From the NCBI GenBank assembly GCA_023249635.1, contig JAHFCH010000048.1, positions 1-35,063 of the forward strand: a stretch of DNA of 35,063 nt, in the 5' to 3' direction. Below, one piece after another: positions 17,579 to 24,824 of this stretch. Source of the DNA: Fibrobacterota bacterium. Lineage in GTDB: Bacteria > Fibrobacterota > Fibrobacteria > UBA11236. The notes beneath the pieces were generated by a model. The model did not search any database and was not told where the DNA came from. It worked only from the letters and a program-made list of their open reading frames with translations. Numbering within the stretch: position 1 is the stretch's first letter; each line of letters opens with the position of its first letter. The position numbers were made by a program, and so were the translations under genes.

Positions 17579-18514
17579 CTACTTACGGCGGTTTTCCGAC
17601 ATCTTGCGCAGGAACTCCGCTTCCCCCGGCTTCATGTTCTTCGGTAGGCGCAGGCGTACCGTAACGTACAGGTCACCGTGTCCTTCGCCGCCGTAGACGG
17701 GCATCCCCTGCCCCTTGAGCCGGAACACCTTGCCGTTGTCGGTTTCCGGCGGGATGCGGAGCTTGACGTTACCGCCCAGGTTACGCAGTTCTTCGACCTT
17801 TCCCGCCACCGCGTCCTGGGCCTCGAGATCGAGGGTCAAGTGCAGATCATCCCCGCGCCTTTCGAATAGGGGATGGGGCGCAACATGGATGCGCAGGTGG
17901 AGATCTCCGTCCGGGGCGCCCTGGGATCCGGTGCCGCCCTTGCCTTCCAAGCGGATCACCTTACCATCGGAAATGCCCGGTTTGAAGGCCAATTTCAATT
18001 TCTTCCCGTTGATCTCGAAAATCTTCTTGGCTCCCGAATACGCTTCTTCCAGGCTGATTTCCACGTCGGCCTGGTAATCGTTGCCGGGACGCCCCTGTGG
18101 TCCCCAGGCCCCGCCCTGCCGACCCGCGCCGGGAGCTTCGCCTCCGCCCATGCCTGATCTGCCGAAAAAGGTTTCGAAGAAATCCGAGAAGCCTCCGGAA
18201 CCGCCGCCGAACATGCCGCTCATCTCTTCTTCGCTGAAATTCCGGGAACGCCGCCGGCCCCCGCCGGCGCCTCCGCCCGCCATACCCGGATCGTTCCAGT
18301 TGGACCCCAGTTGGTCATAGCGCCGCCGCTTGTCCGGATCGGAGAGGACTTCGTTGGCCTCGTTGATTTGCTTGAATTTCTCTTCTGCGGCCTTATTGCC
18401 GGGATTCTTGTCCGGATGGTATTTGCCGGCCAGCTTGCGGAAGGCCTTTTTCACGGCGTCGGCGTCGGCGCCCTTTTCCAATCCCAGGCTTTTGTAGTAG
18501 TCCTTGAATTCCAT
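17579..18514 (-). CDS. cbpA: DnaJ-family co-chaperone, CbpA type
   Basis: A 311-residue cytoplasmic J-domain protein. The ATG at 18514 starts MEFKDYYKSLGL, the normal J-domain beginning; an upstream extension lacks similarity. The J domain spans residues 1-70 with the HPD motif (YHPDKNPGN) that stimulates DnaK. A Gly/Phe/Met-rich region with Arg clusters follows (about 75-145). Two beta-barrel substrate-binding domains end with LYVTVRLRLPKNMKPGE. The CxxCxGxG zinc finger of DnaJ proper is missing, which makes it CbpA-like. No dnaK or grpE lies nearby. It follows the ankyrin lipoprotein gene on the same strand, but a strong terminator separates the two. Confidence 0.9.
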   Translation of the reverse strand: MEFKDYYKSLGLEKGADADAVKKAFRKLAGKYHPDKNPGNKAAEEKFKQINEANEVLSDPDKRRRYDQLGSNWNDPGMAGGGAGGGRRRSRNFSEEEMSGMFGGGSGGFSDFFETFFGRSGMGGGEAPGAGRQGGAWGPQGRPGNDYQADVEISLEEAYSGAKKIFEINGKKLKLAFKPGISDGKVIRLEGKGGTGSQGAPDGDLHLRIHVAPHPLFERRGDDLHLTLDLEAQDAVAGKVEELRNLGGNVKLRIPPETDNGKVFRLKGQGMPVYGGEGHGDLYVTVRLRLPKNMKPGEAEFLRKMSENRRK

Positions 18515-18545
18515 GCGATGTACCGGCCTTCCAAGCAAAGGAGAA

Positions 18546-18578
18546 GCAAAAGAAAGAGGCTCCCGGAAGGGAGCCTCT
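18546..18578 (-). terminator. Strong rho-independent terminator of the ankyrin lipoprotein gene
   Basis: A perfect 10-bp stem, AGAGGCTCCC (18555-18564) and GGGAGCCTCT (18569-18578), has a 4-nt loop. Read on the minus strand it is followed by TTTCTTTTG. It lies 40 bp after the stop of the ankyrin gene and about 30 bp before the cbpA start. Confidence 0.85.
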
Positions 18579-18618
18579 AACAAACTAGGTCAAGGAACGG
18601 GTGAAGGGTAGTGGACGG

Positions 18619-18945
18619 CTAGTTGGTAAGGGAGCGATGGGCGACGTTTTCCTCTTCCACGATGGCTTCGGTACGGGCGCCGAAGGCCCGCAGGACGCGC
18701 ATGGCTTCGAGATGGCCCATGGAGGAGGCGGCCAGGTAGGGGGTCCAGCCTTCCGGGTCCCGGGCGTTGACGTCCGCCCCGGCCTCGATGAGGCGATAGA
18801 CTTCCTGGGTCTGGCCCTTTTCCGCGGCGCGGATGAGGGCCATGTCCCGGCTTCCCCCGGCACGGGTGGAGGAGCAGGCGCAAAGGCTGAAGGCGAAGCT
18901 AATGGCTAACAGGTAATAACCGAGGGAGGCGATCTTGCCCTTCAT
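18619..18945 (-). CDS. Small ankyrin-repeat lipoprotein
   Basis: A 108-residue protein. The ATG at 18945 has AGGA nine bases upstream and begins MKGKIASLGYYLLAISFAFSLCAC. The lipobox (SLCAC) puts the lipidated Cys at about residue 24. The mature part contains about two ankyrin repeats: MALIRAAEKGQTQEVYRLIEAGADVNARD, and then GWTPYLAASSMGHLEAMRVLRAFGA. Such repeats mediate protein binding; the partner is unknown. It is probably monocistronic, since about 350 bp of non-coding DNA lies upstream and a terminator follows. Confidence 0.8.
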   Translation of the reverse strand: MKGKIASLGYYLLAISFAFSLCACSSTRAGGSRDMALIRAAEKGQTQEVYRLIEAGADVNARDPEGWTPYLAASSMGHLEAMRVLRAFGARTEAIVEEENVAHRSLTN

Positions 18946-19208
18946 GGTGAGTTTTCCTGCTTTCCGGGTGTTGTTCAGCACAAACTTATTGTCGCAGGAT
19001 CCGACACCCTATTCAATGGGGCGGAAGGTTTCGGACTTCAGGAGATTGTTCCCGGACGCTGCTTTTAGGGGTCTTTCATAGCTTTGGCGCATAGCCCTTA
19101 CCGCGATTTTACCGGTGTTTGGGCCTTTCTCCAGGTGCTATAATCCGGGTGCCGCCGCGCCGCATCCCCGCGGAACCCGTCCCCTAAGAATCCCCAGCGT
19201 AATAAGAG

Positions 19209-19226
19209 TGTAACCCGCAGGTTACA
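19209..19226. terminator. Hairpin TGTAACC-CGCA-GGTTACA, possible terminator
   Basis: Perfect 7-bp arms with a 4-nt loop lie about 70 bp after the stop of the serine hydrolase gene (minus strand). The following bases on that strand are CTCTTATTACG, which is only a weak T-run. It may be a terminator or another RNA structure. Confidence 0.3.
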
Positions 19227-19260
19227 TCCACGAACGGGCCATTCGATATGCCGGGTATGC

Positions 19261-19289
19261 TTTAACCGGTTTCCCTTTAACCGGTTTCC
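19261..19289. repeat. Two tandem copies of a 14-15 bp element
   Basis: TTTAACCGGTTTCC occurs at 19261-19274 and again at 19276-19289, a period of 15 bp. Each copy includes the self-complementary core AACCGGTT. The pair sits directly after the serine hydrolase stop codon. It could be a binding site or part of a 3' structure. Confidence 0.5.
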
Positions 19290-19296
19290 GGTCGGG

Positions 19297-21450
19297 CTAT
19301 TTGGCGATGACGCGGGGCGCGGCAGTGGGTGCGGGGAGATCCGCCGCGGCGGAGCGGATATCGGAAACCGCGGAAGGTTCGACACCGTCGTCCGCAGGGC
19401 CGATGGAAGGGACGGGGAAGACGGGGATACCCATGGCGGGGAACAGATCGGTCCCGGGCCATTGGCACACGCCGCGTACGAGGCGGGCCAGATCGCGGCC
19501 CTCATGGGGTCCGTCCGGTTGCGGAGTCAGATCACGATCGAGGAACAACACGAACGACCACTTTTCCGGGTGATAGAAAACCAGCGTCGAGGATCCCGGG
19601 AAAAGCCCATTATGCCATTTGGCTACGGCCGTATCCCCTTTGGCGCCCGGCACCTTGAGAGCGAACCAGCCGCGCAGGGCCTCGCCGAATCCCGCCGGGC
19701 CCCACATGGTCGCGGTGCCTTTGGCATCCAGGATGGGATTGCCGTTGCCGAGATCGAAGGCCGCCAGCACTTTGGCGTAATCGGGCGCGGACAGCAGCCA
19801 GGCCCCGGCGGCGTCCATGTTGTCGATATCGAAATCGCCGTATGCGCCCGGCACCCAGGGCATTCCGCCCGGCGTGGGATTGGCCTGCAGGTAAGGGACA
19901 GCGGTATGGTACAGCACTTCGCCTTGGGCGCGTTCTTCGAAGCGGCTGCCGCCGAAGCGCGGTCGTGACAGGCCCAGGGGCTTGAACAAAAAATCCCCGG
20001 CCACGGTCTGATAGCTCTTGCCGATGCCCATCGGCAGGCTTTCGATGAGGCGCCCCAACAGGAAATACCCGAAGTTGTCGTACACGCTGCGGCTGCCGGG
20101 AGCGAATTGCAGCGGTTCCCCCAGCATATAGGAGAGGAAGCCGCCCCGCGAAGCGGGCAGTCGCTTCCGGATATCCGACCCCGGGGGATAATCATTGAAG
20201 ACGGGATCGGGATGCGCCCGGGAACGGGCCCATCCGGCCGAATGCGTGAGCAGTTGATCCACGGTGATGTCGCTGAAGCGCGCGTCGGAAGCCTCGCGGC
20301 CCGGATGCAGCAGCGAAAGGATTTTCTCCTGCAAGGAAGGCGCCTCCTCGCGTCCGCCTTCGCACATCAAGCGATGCACGAGGATGCTGGTCAGCGGCTT
20401 GCTGCAACTGGCCGAGCGGAACAGGCTGTTGGGTTGGGTGATGGGGTAGCCGGGCTCGCCCCAGGTATACCCGTGCGCGAAAGCCAGGTGCCCGTCCCGC
20501 GCGATGGCCAGGGCTCCGGCGCGCACGTGGCGGTTCACCATCAGCTCGCGCATGTAGGCGTCGAAGGCTTCCATCCCTTGCGCTTCCGGGCCCGTGACGG
20601 TAAAGGCGCGAGGCAGGGGGGCTGCGTGTTCGCTGAACAATCCCGAAGCGGTTCCGCTCCCGGGAGCGATCCGCACAGTGATGATTCCCATCCCGGCCGC
20701 CGCTGGACCCGGAGCGTCGGCACTCCCGGGGGCGCCGAGGTCCGGATGGAAGGCCCAACGGCCCGCCGAGTTTTCTTCCCACACCGTCGCAAAGCGTCCG
20801 TCCGGCAAAGGCGCGATATGCGCGGGGCGTACCCACACCCGCGCGAAAATATCCAGCTTCAGGCGCAGGCTCTTCGCATCGTCCCCCAGGCTGTAATTCC
20901 AAGGCGTGCCCGCCGAGTCGGCCGAGAACAAGGCCGCCAGGCGCGGCTGAGAAGCGTCGCCATAGGCTTCGATCCAATCGCATTTGGCGCCCGCTTCGCG
21001 CGCCGAATCGCAAGCGCCCTGGAAGCCCGCGGCATCGGCGTCCAGCAAGGCGCGCGTGCGTTTTCCATCTTTGAGCAGCAAGGCCGCGAAGCGGGACGCG
21101 CCGTCGGCATCTTCCAGTTCCGCAAGGGCGGAGGGCCGGTAGCCTTTGCGCGACCAGGCCGCGAGGGAATCCCGGAAAGCAGGTGCGGGCGAGGGAGCGA
21201 TGAACCCCCATGCCGGGCCGGATGCGCGGGACCAAACCGTGGCGAAGCGCGGGTGCGTCGCGGATCCGCCGGCATCCAGTGAAAGCGGACGGAAACCCAG
21301 GGTCCGCAGGGAATCGGCGCTGTGCTTGAGAGCGGCTTCACTCTGATCCGCCAAAGTGAAATTTCCGCCTACATCGGGAATCGACGCAGCCCTGGAGATG
21401 GCGGCCAACATGAGGGCCATTGCAGTGATGCGGGTTAGTGCGGAAAGCAT
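19297..21450 (-). CDS. Secreted serine hydrolase: repeat N-domain plus class C beta-lactamase fold
   Basis: A 717-residue exported protein. The ATG at 21450 begins MLSALTRITAMALMLAAISRA, a signal peptide; the frame stays open upstream without sense. Residues ~35-240 hold about four degenerate repeats of the type LGFRPLSL...PRFATVWSR and KGYRPSAL...SRFAALLLK. They look like the bacterial tandem repeat domain (BTRD1) that precedes the hydrolase in polyglycine-hydrolase-like proteins. Residues ~290-660 are a beta-lactamase/DD-peptidase-like domain with SxxK at Ser348-Lys351 (SCSK), YDN at 457-459 and a KWHNG box near residue 620 in place of KTG. The substrate is unknown: peptidase, esterase or polyglycine hydrolase are options. 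The last ~60 residues are Pro/Ala-rich. Confidence 0.75.
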   Translation of the reverse strand: MLSALTRITAMALMLAAISRAASIPDVGGNFTLADQSEAALKHSADSLRTLGFRPLSLDAGGSATHPRFATVWSRASGPAWGFIAPSPAPAFRDSLAAWSRKGYRPSALAELEDADGASRFAALLLKDGKRTRALLDADAAGFQGACDSAREAGAKCDWIEAYGDASQPRLAALFSADSAGTPWNYSLGDDAKSLRLKLDIFARVWVRPAHIAPLPDGRFATVWEENSAGRWAFHPDLGAPGSADAPGPAAAGMGIITVRIAPGSGTASGLFSEHAAPLPRAFTVTGPEAQGMEAFDAYMRELMVNRHVRAGALAIARDGHLAFAHGYTWGEPGYPITQPNSLFRSASCSKPLTSILVHRLMCEGGREEAPSLQEKILSLLHPGREASDARFSDITVDQLLTHSAGWARSRAHPDPVFNDYPPGSDIRKRLPASRGGFLSYMLGEPLQFAPGSRSVYDNFGYFLLGRLIESLPMGIGKSYQTVAGDFLFKPLGLSRPRFGGSRFEERAQGEVLYHTAVPYLQANPTPGGMPWVPGAYGDFDIDNMDAAGAWLLSAPDYAKVLAAFDLGNGNPILDAKGTATMWGPAGFGEALRGWFALKVPGAKGDTAVAKWHNGLFPGSSTLVFYHPEKWSFVLFLDRDLTPQPDGPHEGRDLARLVRGVCQWPGTDLFPAMGIPVFPVPSIGPADDGVEPSAVSDIRSAAADLPAPTAAPRVIAK

Positions 21451-21673
21451 TTTTCGGGGCGCGGAAAACCTTTGCCTTCCGGGCCTGATTATTATACGAA
21501 ACCTCCCAGGCGCGATGCCACCCGCCCTGCAGGCCCTGTAGTTACGGGGCTGTGGGGGCGGTAGCGCGCGTGTTTCCTGCAACATATCTTAAATGGAAGT
21601 TCGCTCTTACCCGGATTTGACCCGGTTTATCCGTTTTTTTGGGGGTGCCGGGAGAAGAAAGTCGAAACCGGAA

Positions 21674-23260
21674 TCAGGTCTTGCCGCCAGGCCGCCATTT
21701 CGCCAGGATGGCCTGCGCGGCTTCCCTTCCCGTGACTGCCCCGCCGTTCATGTAGCCTTGGTAATCCACGCTGCAATGTTCGCCGGCGAAGAACAGATTG
21801 CCTACCGGCTTGGCTTCTTCTCCCGCGAGGGAAGTCCATTGCCCCACCTTATAACAGGCGTAGCTGCCCAGGGACCATGGATAAGTAGGCCAGGCGAATG
21901 CGCCTACGGTGCCGTTGCGGGCGGCACGGCTTCCCGGGAAAACCTGTTCCAAGGCATCCGCTATTCCCGGCGCTTGCACGCTCGGACCTGCGCTCCCCAA
22001 TGCAAGCCCCGCTTTGCCGCCCTGGAATATCGTGATGCCGCCCGCAGGCCCCGGCTGTACCCGCGTATGATCCCAACCGCTTTGGAGGGAATTGTCTGCG
22101 AAAAAGGTACCGGCAAAGCCGGCTTTGCGCCAAGGACGAGAGGAAAAGCCCATGAACAGCTTGGAGTTGGTTCCGTAGCCTAATTCCGCGATGGCTTTCC
22201 GCTTCGGGGCCGGCAGATCCACGCGGATGTCGACGGAACGCAGCAGCGTAAAGGGAAGCGCCAGGATCACGGCATCGAACTTCTTCTCCACCGGGCCCGC
22301 TTCGGTTTGGAAGGCGAGCTTGTAGCCTTCACCGTCTTCGGAAACCGCCTCCAGTCGATGCCCCAGCCGCGTCCGGTCCGCGTACTTCGCCGCCATGGCA
22401 TCGGTCAAGGCCTGATTGCCCCCCTGGATACGGAACCGCTCATCGCTGTCGCCGAACACCTCGAACCGCCCGCCGGAAATGTCCAAGGAAACCAAAGTCA
22501 AAAGGTTAAGGCAGGATTGCTCTCCCGCGTCCAACCCGAATTCGCTGACGTACGCGGTGATCAAGAGGTCACGTAACCAGCCTGTTACCCCCCGGTGGTC
22601 CAGGTAAGCCTCCAGGGAGTGCTGATCCAATTGCTCCGCCTTGCCGCCCGCTCCCGCGCGGATGTCCTCGGGCATCGCGCCCAGGTCCACCCCCAGGGCG
22701 CCGGAGATATCCCGCACCGCCGCGGCCACTTCCGCCTCGGACCGGGCCCTGCCGCCGAAGTACCAGGCATTCTCGATCAACCCGGCCGCATCCCCGCCCT
22801 GGGCATCGGTGATGGCCAATCCGAATTCCCGCGCCAGATCCATCATGTCCTGGTGGGAACTATCCAGGAATTCGCCCCCGGCCTCGGTATATAGGCCCGG
22901 CGCGACCAGGTTTTGCAGGGTCAGAATCCTGCCGCCGGACCGGGCCCCGGCCTCATACAGCTCGCAGCCCAACCCGGCCTTGGCCAGGACATGGGCAGCT
23001 TGCAGCCCGGCAATGCCGGCGCCCACGATGGCGATGCTGGGGCCCGCGCTGGATTTGCCCAATTTACAGCCGGTAAGCAGGGAGGCGGCCCCCAGGGTCA
23101 GGGCCCCTTTTACGAAATCACGGCGGGATAGGGAACCCGGGAATTGCGGGCTGGTAGGGCCCAGGGGTGTCCGGCCCGCGGAGAATTGGCCTACGGGGTC
23201 GTGGTCTCCGAGTGGACCTGGCAAAGCGGAATGCCGAAAGGCGCGTCGTAGGGAGGCCAT
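21674..23260 (-). CDS. Tat-exported flavin-containing amine oxidase
   Basis: 528 residues if the ATG at 23260 is used; another ATG at 23293 would add 11. A twin-arginine signal, SRRDFVKGALTLGAASLLTGC, lies around residues 44-64 and ends with a lipobox-like LLTGC. The protein is thus probably folded with FAD in the cytoplasm, exported by Tat and perhaps lipidated. The N-terminal Rossmann motif is IAIVGAGIAGLQAAHVL with a Glu ending the second strand (LYEAGARSGGRI). The C-terminal FAD motif is LFFAGEHCSVDYQGYMNGGAVTG. These define the monoamine oxidase/polyamine oxidase family, which oxidises amines with release of H2O2. The substrate cannot be told. It is divergent from the HPt gene. Confidence 0.85.
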   Translation of the reverse strand: MASLRRAFRHSALPGPLGDHDPVGQFSAGRTPLGPTSPQFPGSLSRRDFVKGALTLGAASLLTGCKLGKSSAGPSIAIVGAGIAGLQAAHVLAKAGLGCELYEAGARSGGRILTLQNLVAPGLYTEAGGEFLDSSHQDMMDLAREFGLAITDAQGGDAAGLIENAWYFGGRARSEAEVAAAVRDISGALGVDLGAMPEDIRAGAGGKAEQLDQHSLEAYLDHRGVTGWLRDLLITAYVSEFGLDAGEQSCLNLLTLVSLDISGGRFEVFGDSDERFRIQGGNQALTDAMAAKYADRTRLGHRLEAVSEDGEGYKLAFQTEAGPVEKKFDAVILALPFTLLRSVDIRVDLPAPKRKAIAELGYGTNSKLFMGFSSRPWRKAGFAGTFFADNSLQSGWDHTRVQPGPAGGITIFQGGKAGLALGSAGPSVQAPGIADALEQVFPGSRAARNGTVGAFAWPTYPWSLGSYACYKVGQWTSLAGEEAKPVGNLFFAGEHCSVDYQGYMNGGAVTGREAAQAILAKWRPGGKT

Positions 23261-23356
23261 TAATGGCGTCCGGGACGCCCGGGAAGCGCGCATGGGCCAA
23301 AAAGTACATATTGTGCGTGGAATACCCTGCGCCCGGATGATCCCGGAATTCCGATA

Positions 23357-23365
23357 TGCTAGAAT
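23357..23365 (+). promoter_or_regulatory. Possible extended -10 promoter of the HPt gene
   Basis: TGCTAGAAT fits an extended -10 element (TGn followed by TAGAAT) about 55 bp before the HPt start codon. There is no good -35 match, which extended -10 promoters do not strictly need. It lies in the 161-bp region between two divergent genes. Confidence 0.3.
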
Positions 23366-23421
23366 GGTACCGGATCGTCCGCGTGATCACCCGCGGGCCG
23401 TTGGATCCGGAAAGGTCCTGT

Positions 23422-23811
23422 ATGAAGTCGGTGAAGACCATCGACAAGACCGCTCTGGTCAACCTCTACAATATCGGCGGCAAGGATTTCCTGCTGCGCA
23501 TGATCGACAACTTCGTCGCGCAGGCGCCCAAGCGCATCCAATCCACCCGCAAGAGCCTGGAGACAGGCGACCTAAAGGCCATTCATCTCATTGCCCATTC
23601 CCTCAAAGCCAGCTCCGCGAACCTGGGGGCCGCCAAGGTCCAGGAAACCGCGGAGAGGCTCGAGGAAATGGCCAGCATCGGCCTGAAGGATCATATCGGC
23701 GAAGCCCTCGACGTCCTCGAGAAAATCCTGGCCGAAGCGATTACGTCCCTCCAAGGGGAGCGCGATCTCTGGGGCCAAGAGGCCTCGAACCCGAGTCCCC
23801 AACAGCCCTGA
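23422..23811 (+). CDS. Stand-alone histidine phosphotransfer (HPt) protein
   Basis: A 129-residue cytoplasmic protein. The ATG at 23422 follows GGAAAGG and starts just before the domain. The HPt four-helix bundle covers about residues 10-105, with the phosphorylatable His59 in HLIAHSLKASSANLGA, a close match to the family signature HxLKGxxxxxG. It would accept a phosphoryl group from a hybrid kinase receiver and pass it to a response regulator. The C-terminal 15 residues are a polar tail. The neighbour, convergent with a 7-bp gap, is a receiver-like protein that lacks the phosphoacceptor. The direct partner is therefore either elsewhere or interacts without phosphotransfer. Confidence 0.88.
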   Translation: MKSVKTIDKTALVNLYNIGGKDFLLRMIDNFVAQAPKRIQSTRKSLETGDLKAIHLIAHSLKASSANLGAAKVQETAERLEEMASIGLKDHIGEALDVLEKILAEAITSLQGERDLWGQEASNPSPQQP

Positions 23812-23818
23812 TCCTTCC

Positions 23819-24259
23819 CTAGGCCGCGGTCGCCCGCGCGCACCGCTCGAAGAAATGCTCGTCCATGGCATTGCGGATCTTGGCCAGCAGGCGCGTCGGC
23901 GCCGGCGGCTTCGCGGGCATGCCTCCGTACCAGGGTGACATCTCCATATCGGCCACCTCCACGCAATCCTTTTCCGTAAGCAGTAGCGCGGGTACTTCCG
24001 GTCCCAGGAAGCGCATCCGGCCCATCCACTCCCCGCCGGTCATGTCCGGCAACTCCGGCGCGCAGAGCGCAAGCTGAATGTCGCCGCCCCATTCGCACAG
24101 CAGTTGCATGGCTTCGATGCCGTGGATGGCTTCGACCACACGATAGCCGTTGAGCTCCAGGATGAATTTCATGGCGTGACGGGTAGCGGGGTCGCCATCG
24201 ACGAGCAAAACGGTATCGATGACGCGGACGACTTTCCAGGATTGCAATGTGCCTTGCAT
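23819..24259 (-). CDS. Receiver-like protein without phosphoacceptor Asp (pseudo-receiver)
   Basis: A 146-residue CheY-like single-domain protein. AGGGAGG stands five bases before the ATG. The first strand ends in VLLVDGD, giving acidic residues Asp21 and Asp23. The switch Thr is Thr95 (ALLLT) and the conserved Lys is Lys117 (AKPP). In the segment LALCAPELPDMTG the phosphoacceptor position, four residues before the conserved Pro, is Ala67 instead of Asp. Spacing to Thr95 and Lys117 fits a true receiver alignment. The fold is therefore probably kept, but phosphorylation at the usual site is not possible. It may bind an HPt or kinase as a decoy or adaptor. No output domain is present. Confidence 0.8.
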   Translation of the reverse strand: MQGTLQSWKVVRVIDTVLLVDGDPATRHAMKFILELNGYRVVEAIHGIEAMQLLCEWGGDIQLALCAPELPDMTGGEWMGRMRFLGPEVPALLLTEKDCVEVADMEMSPWYGGMPAKPPAPTRLLAKIRNAMDEHFFERCARATAA

Positions 24260-24565
24260 GGGGCCTCCCTTGGGTTGGTGAGGTAAGGATAGCGGGGGAG
24301 CGGGGACGGGGGATGTCCCTGGCCATGGTTTCTTTTAGTTTCCATGAATTATTTTAATCATCAAATAGGATTATTGGGTCATTGGTGATCCACACTGAGT
24401 GACGGGAATTTTTACGACTGGATTGGGTAGGGCGATGAAGTAGGGTGGACTAAGGCTAATAATCATAAGGGATTACCCATAGTTCAAGAAATATTACGTG
24501 TAACGGATATTTCTGAAGGTGGTAGTCGGCACCACTCAAAATGGTGCTGGTCACAATATATTTGA

Positions 24566-24760
24566 GGGTTAAATTGCCTTGGTGCATGCCCAATCTGGTG
24601 TTATCTATTTACCAGCTTTTCCGATTACCCGTTATCCTCGAACGTAGTAGACCCCGATGGGCTGGACATTGCCGGTTCGGCACAGAAGGCCTTGGAGTTT
24701 TCCGCCTCGGTGGATACCAAATCCGAATTCGCCGCCGGTCACACAGTCGTGAATCGGTGA
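24566..24760 (+). pseudogene. Possible remnant of an Rhs-protein C-terminus
   Basis: A frame open between stops at 24563 and 24758 encodes, from about 24611, SFSDYPLSSNVVDPDGLD and then about 30 more residues ending HTVVNR. The NPL...VDPDGLD pattern is the usual end of the Rhs core, where the variable C-terminal cassette begins. No start codon or upstream Rhs core is present, so it would be a displaced or decayed tail. The match is short, and I hold it with modest confidence. Confidence 0.35.
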
Positions 24761-24813
24761 GGCAGGAAACCGAAAACCGTCAGAGTTAAAAGCCTCCTAA
24801 CCGAGTAACGCCC

Positions 24814-24817
24814 AGGA
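24814..24817 (+). promoter_or_regulatory. AGGA ribosome binding site for a GTG start
   Basis: AGGA stands seven bases before the GTG at 24825. The frame from that GTG begins MNNKIFKVASILLLAHVSPFCA, a signal peptide, which supports GTG as the initiation codon. Confidence 0.5.
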
Positions 24818-24824
24818 CGATATA

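Larger units (their letters stand above)
18946..19296. other. 351-bp non-coding spacer with short repeats
   Basis: This stretch holds no convincing gene. It should contain the promoter of the ankyrin lipoprotein gene near its left end. Further right are a small hairpin and two tandem 15-bp repeats, listed separately. A TATAAT on the plus strand at 19139-19144 has no acceptable -35 element and leads into no gene. Confidence 0.6.
24260..24824. other. 565-bp low-GC spacer at the edge of the accessory island
   Basis: Base composition falls here from the GC-rich left part to AT-richer sequence. No complete gene is seen. An 8-bp hairpin (CGGCACCA...TGGTGCTG, one G-T pair) lies at 24527-24549. To its right is a coding remnant, listed separately. 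The region just before 24825 should hold the promoter of the fibre/Rhs operon, but I see no clear -35/-10 pair. Confidence 0.6.

Noticed and set aside
19139-19144. TATAAT on the plus strand in the 351-bp spacer
   Set aside because: There is no acceptable -35 element and no plus-strand gene follows.
24527-24549. 8-bp hairpin in the spacer before the operon
   Set aside because: It has no T-run and no adjacent gene end; too short to claim a function.
24541-24789. An 82-codon open frame in the low-GC spacer
   Set aside because: Its translation has no domain-like features; a different frame of the same DNA carries the Rhs-like VDPDGLD motif, which explains the region better.
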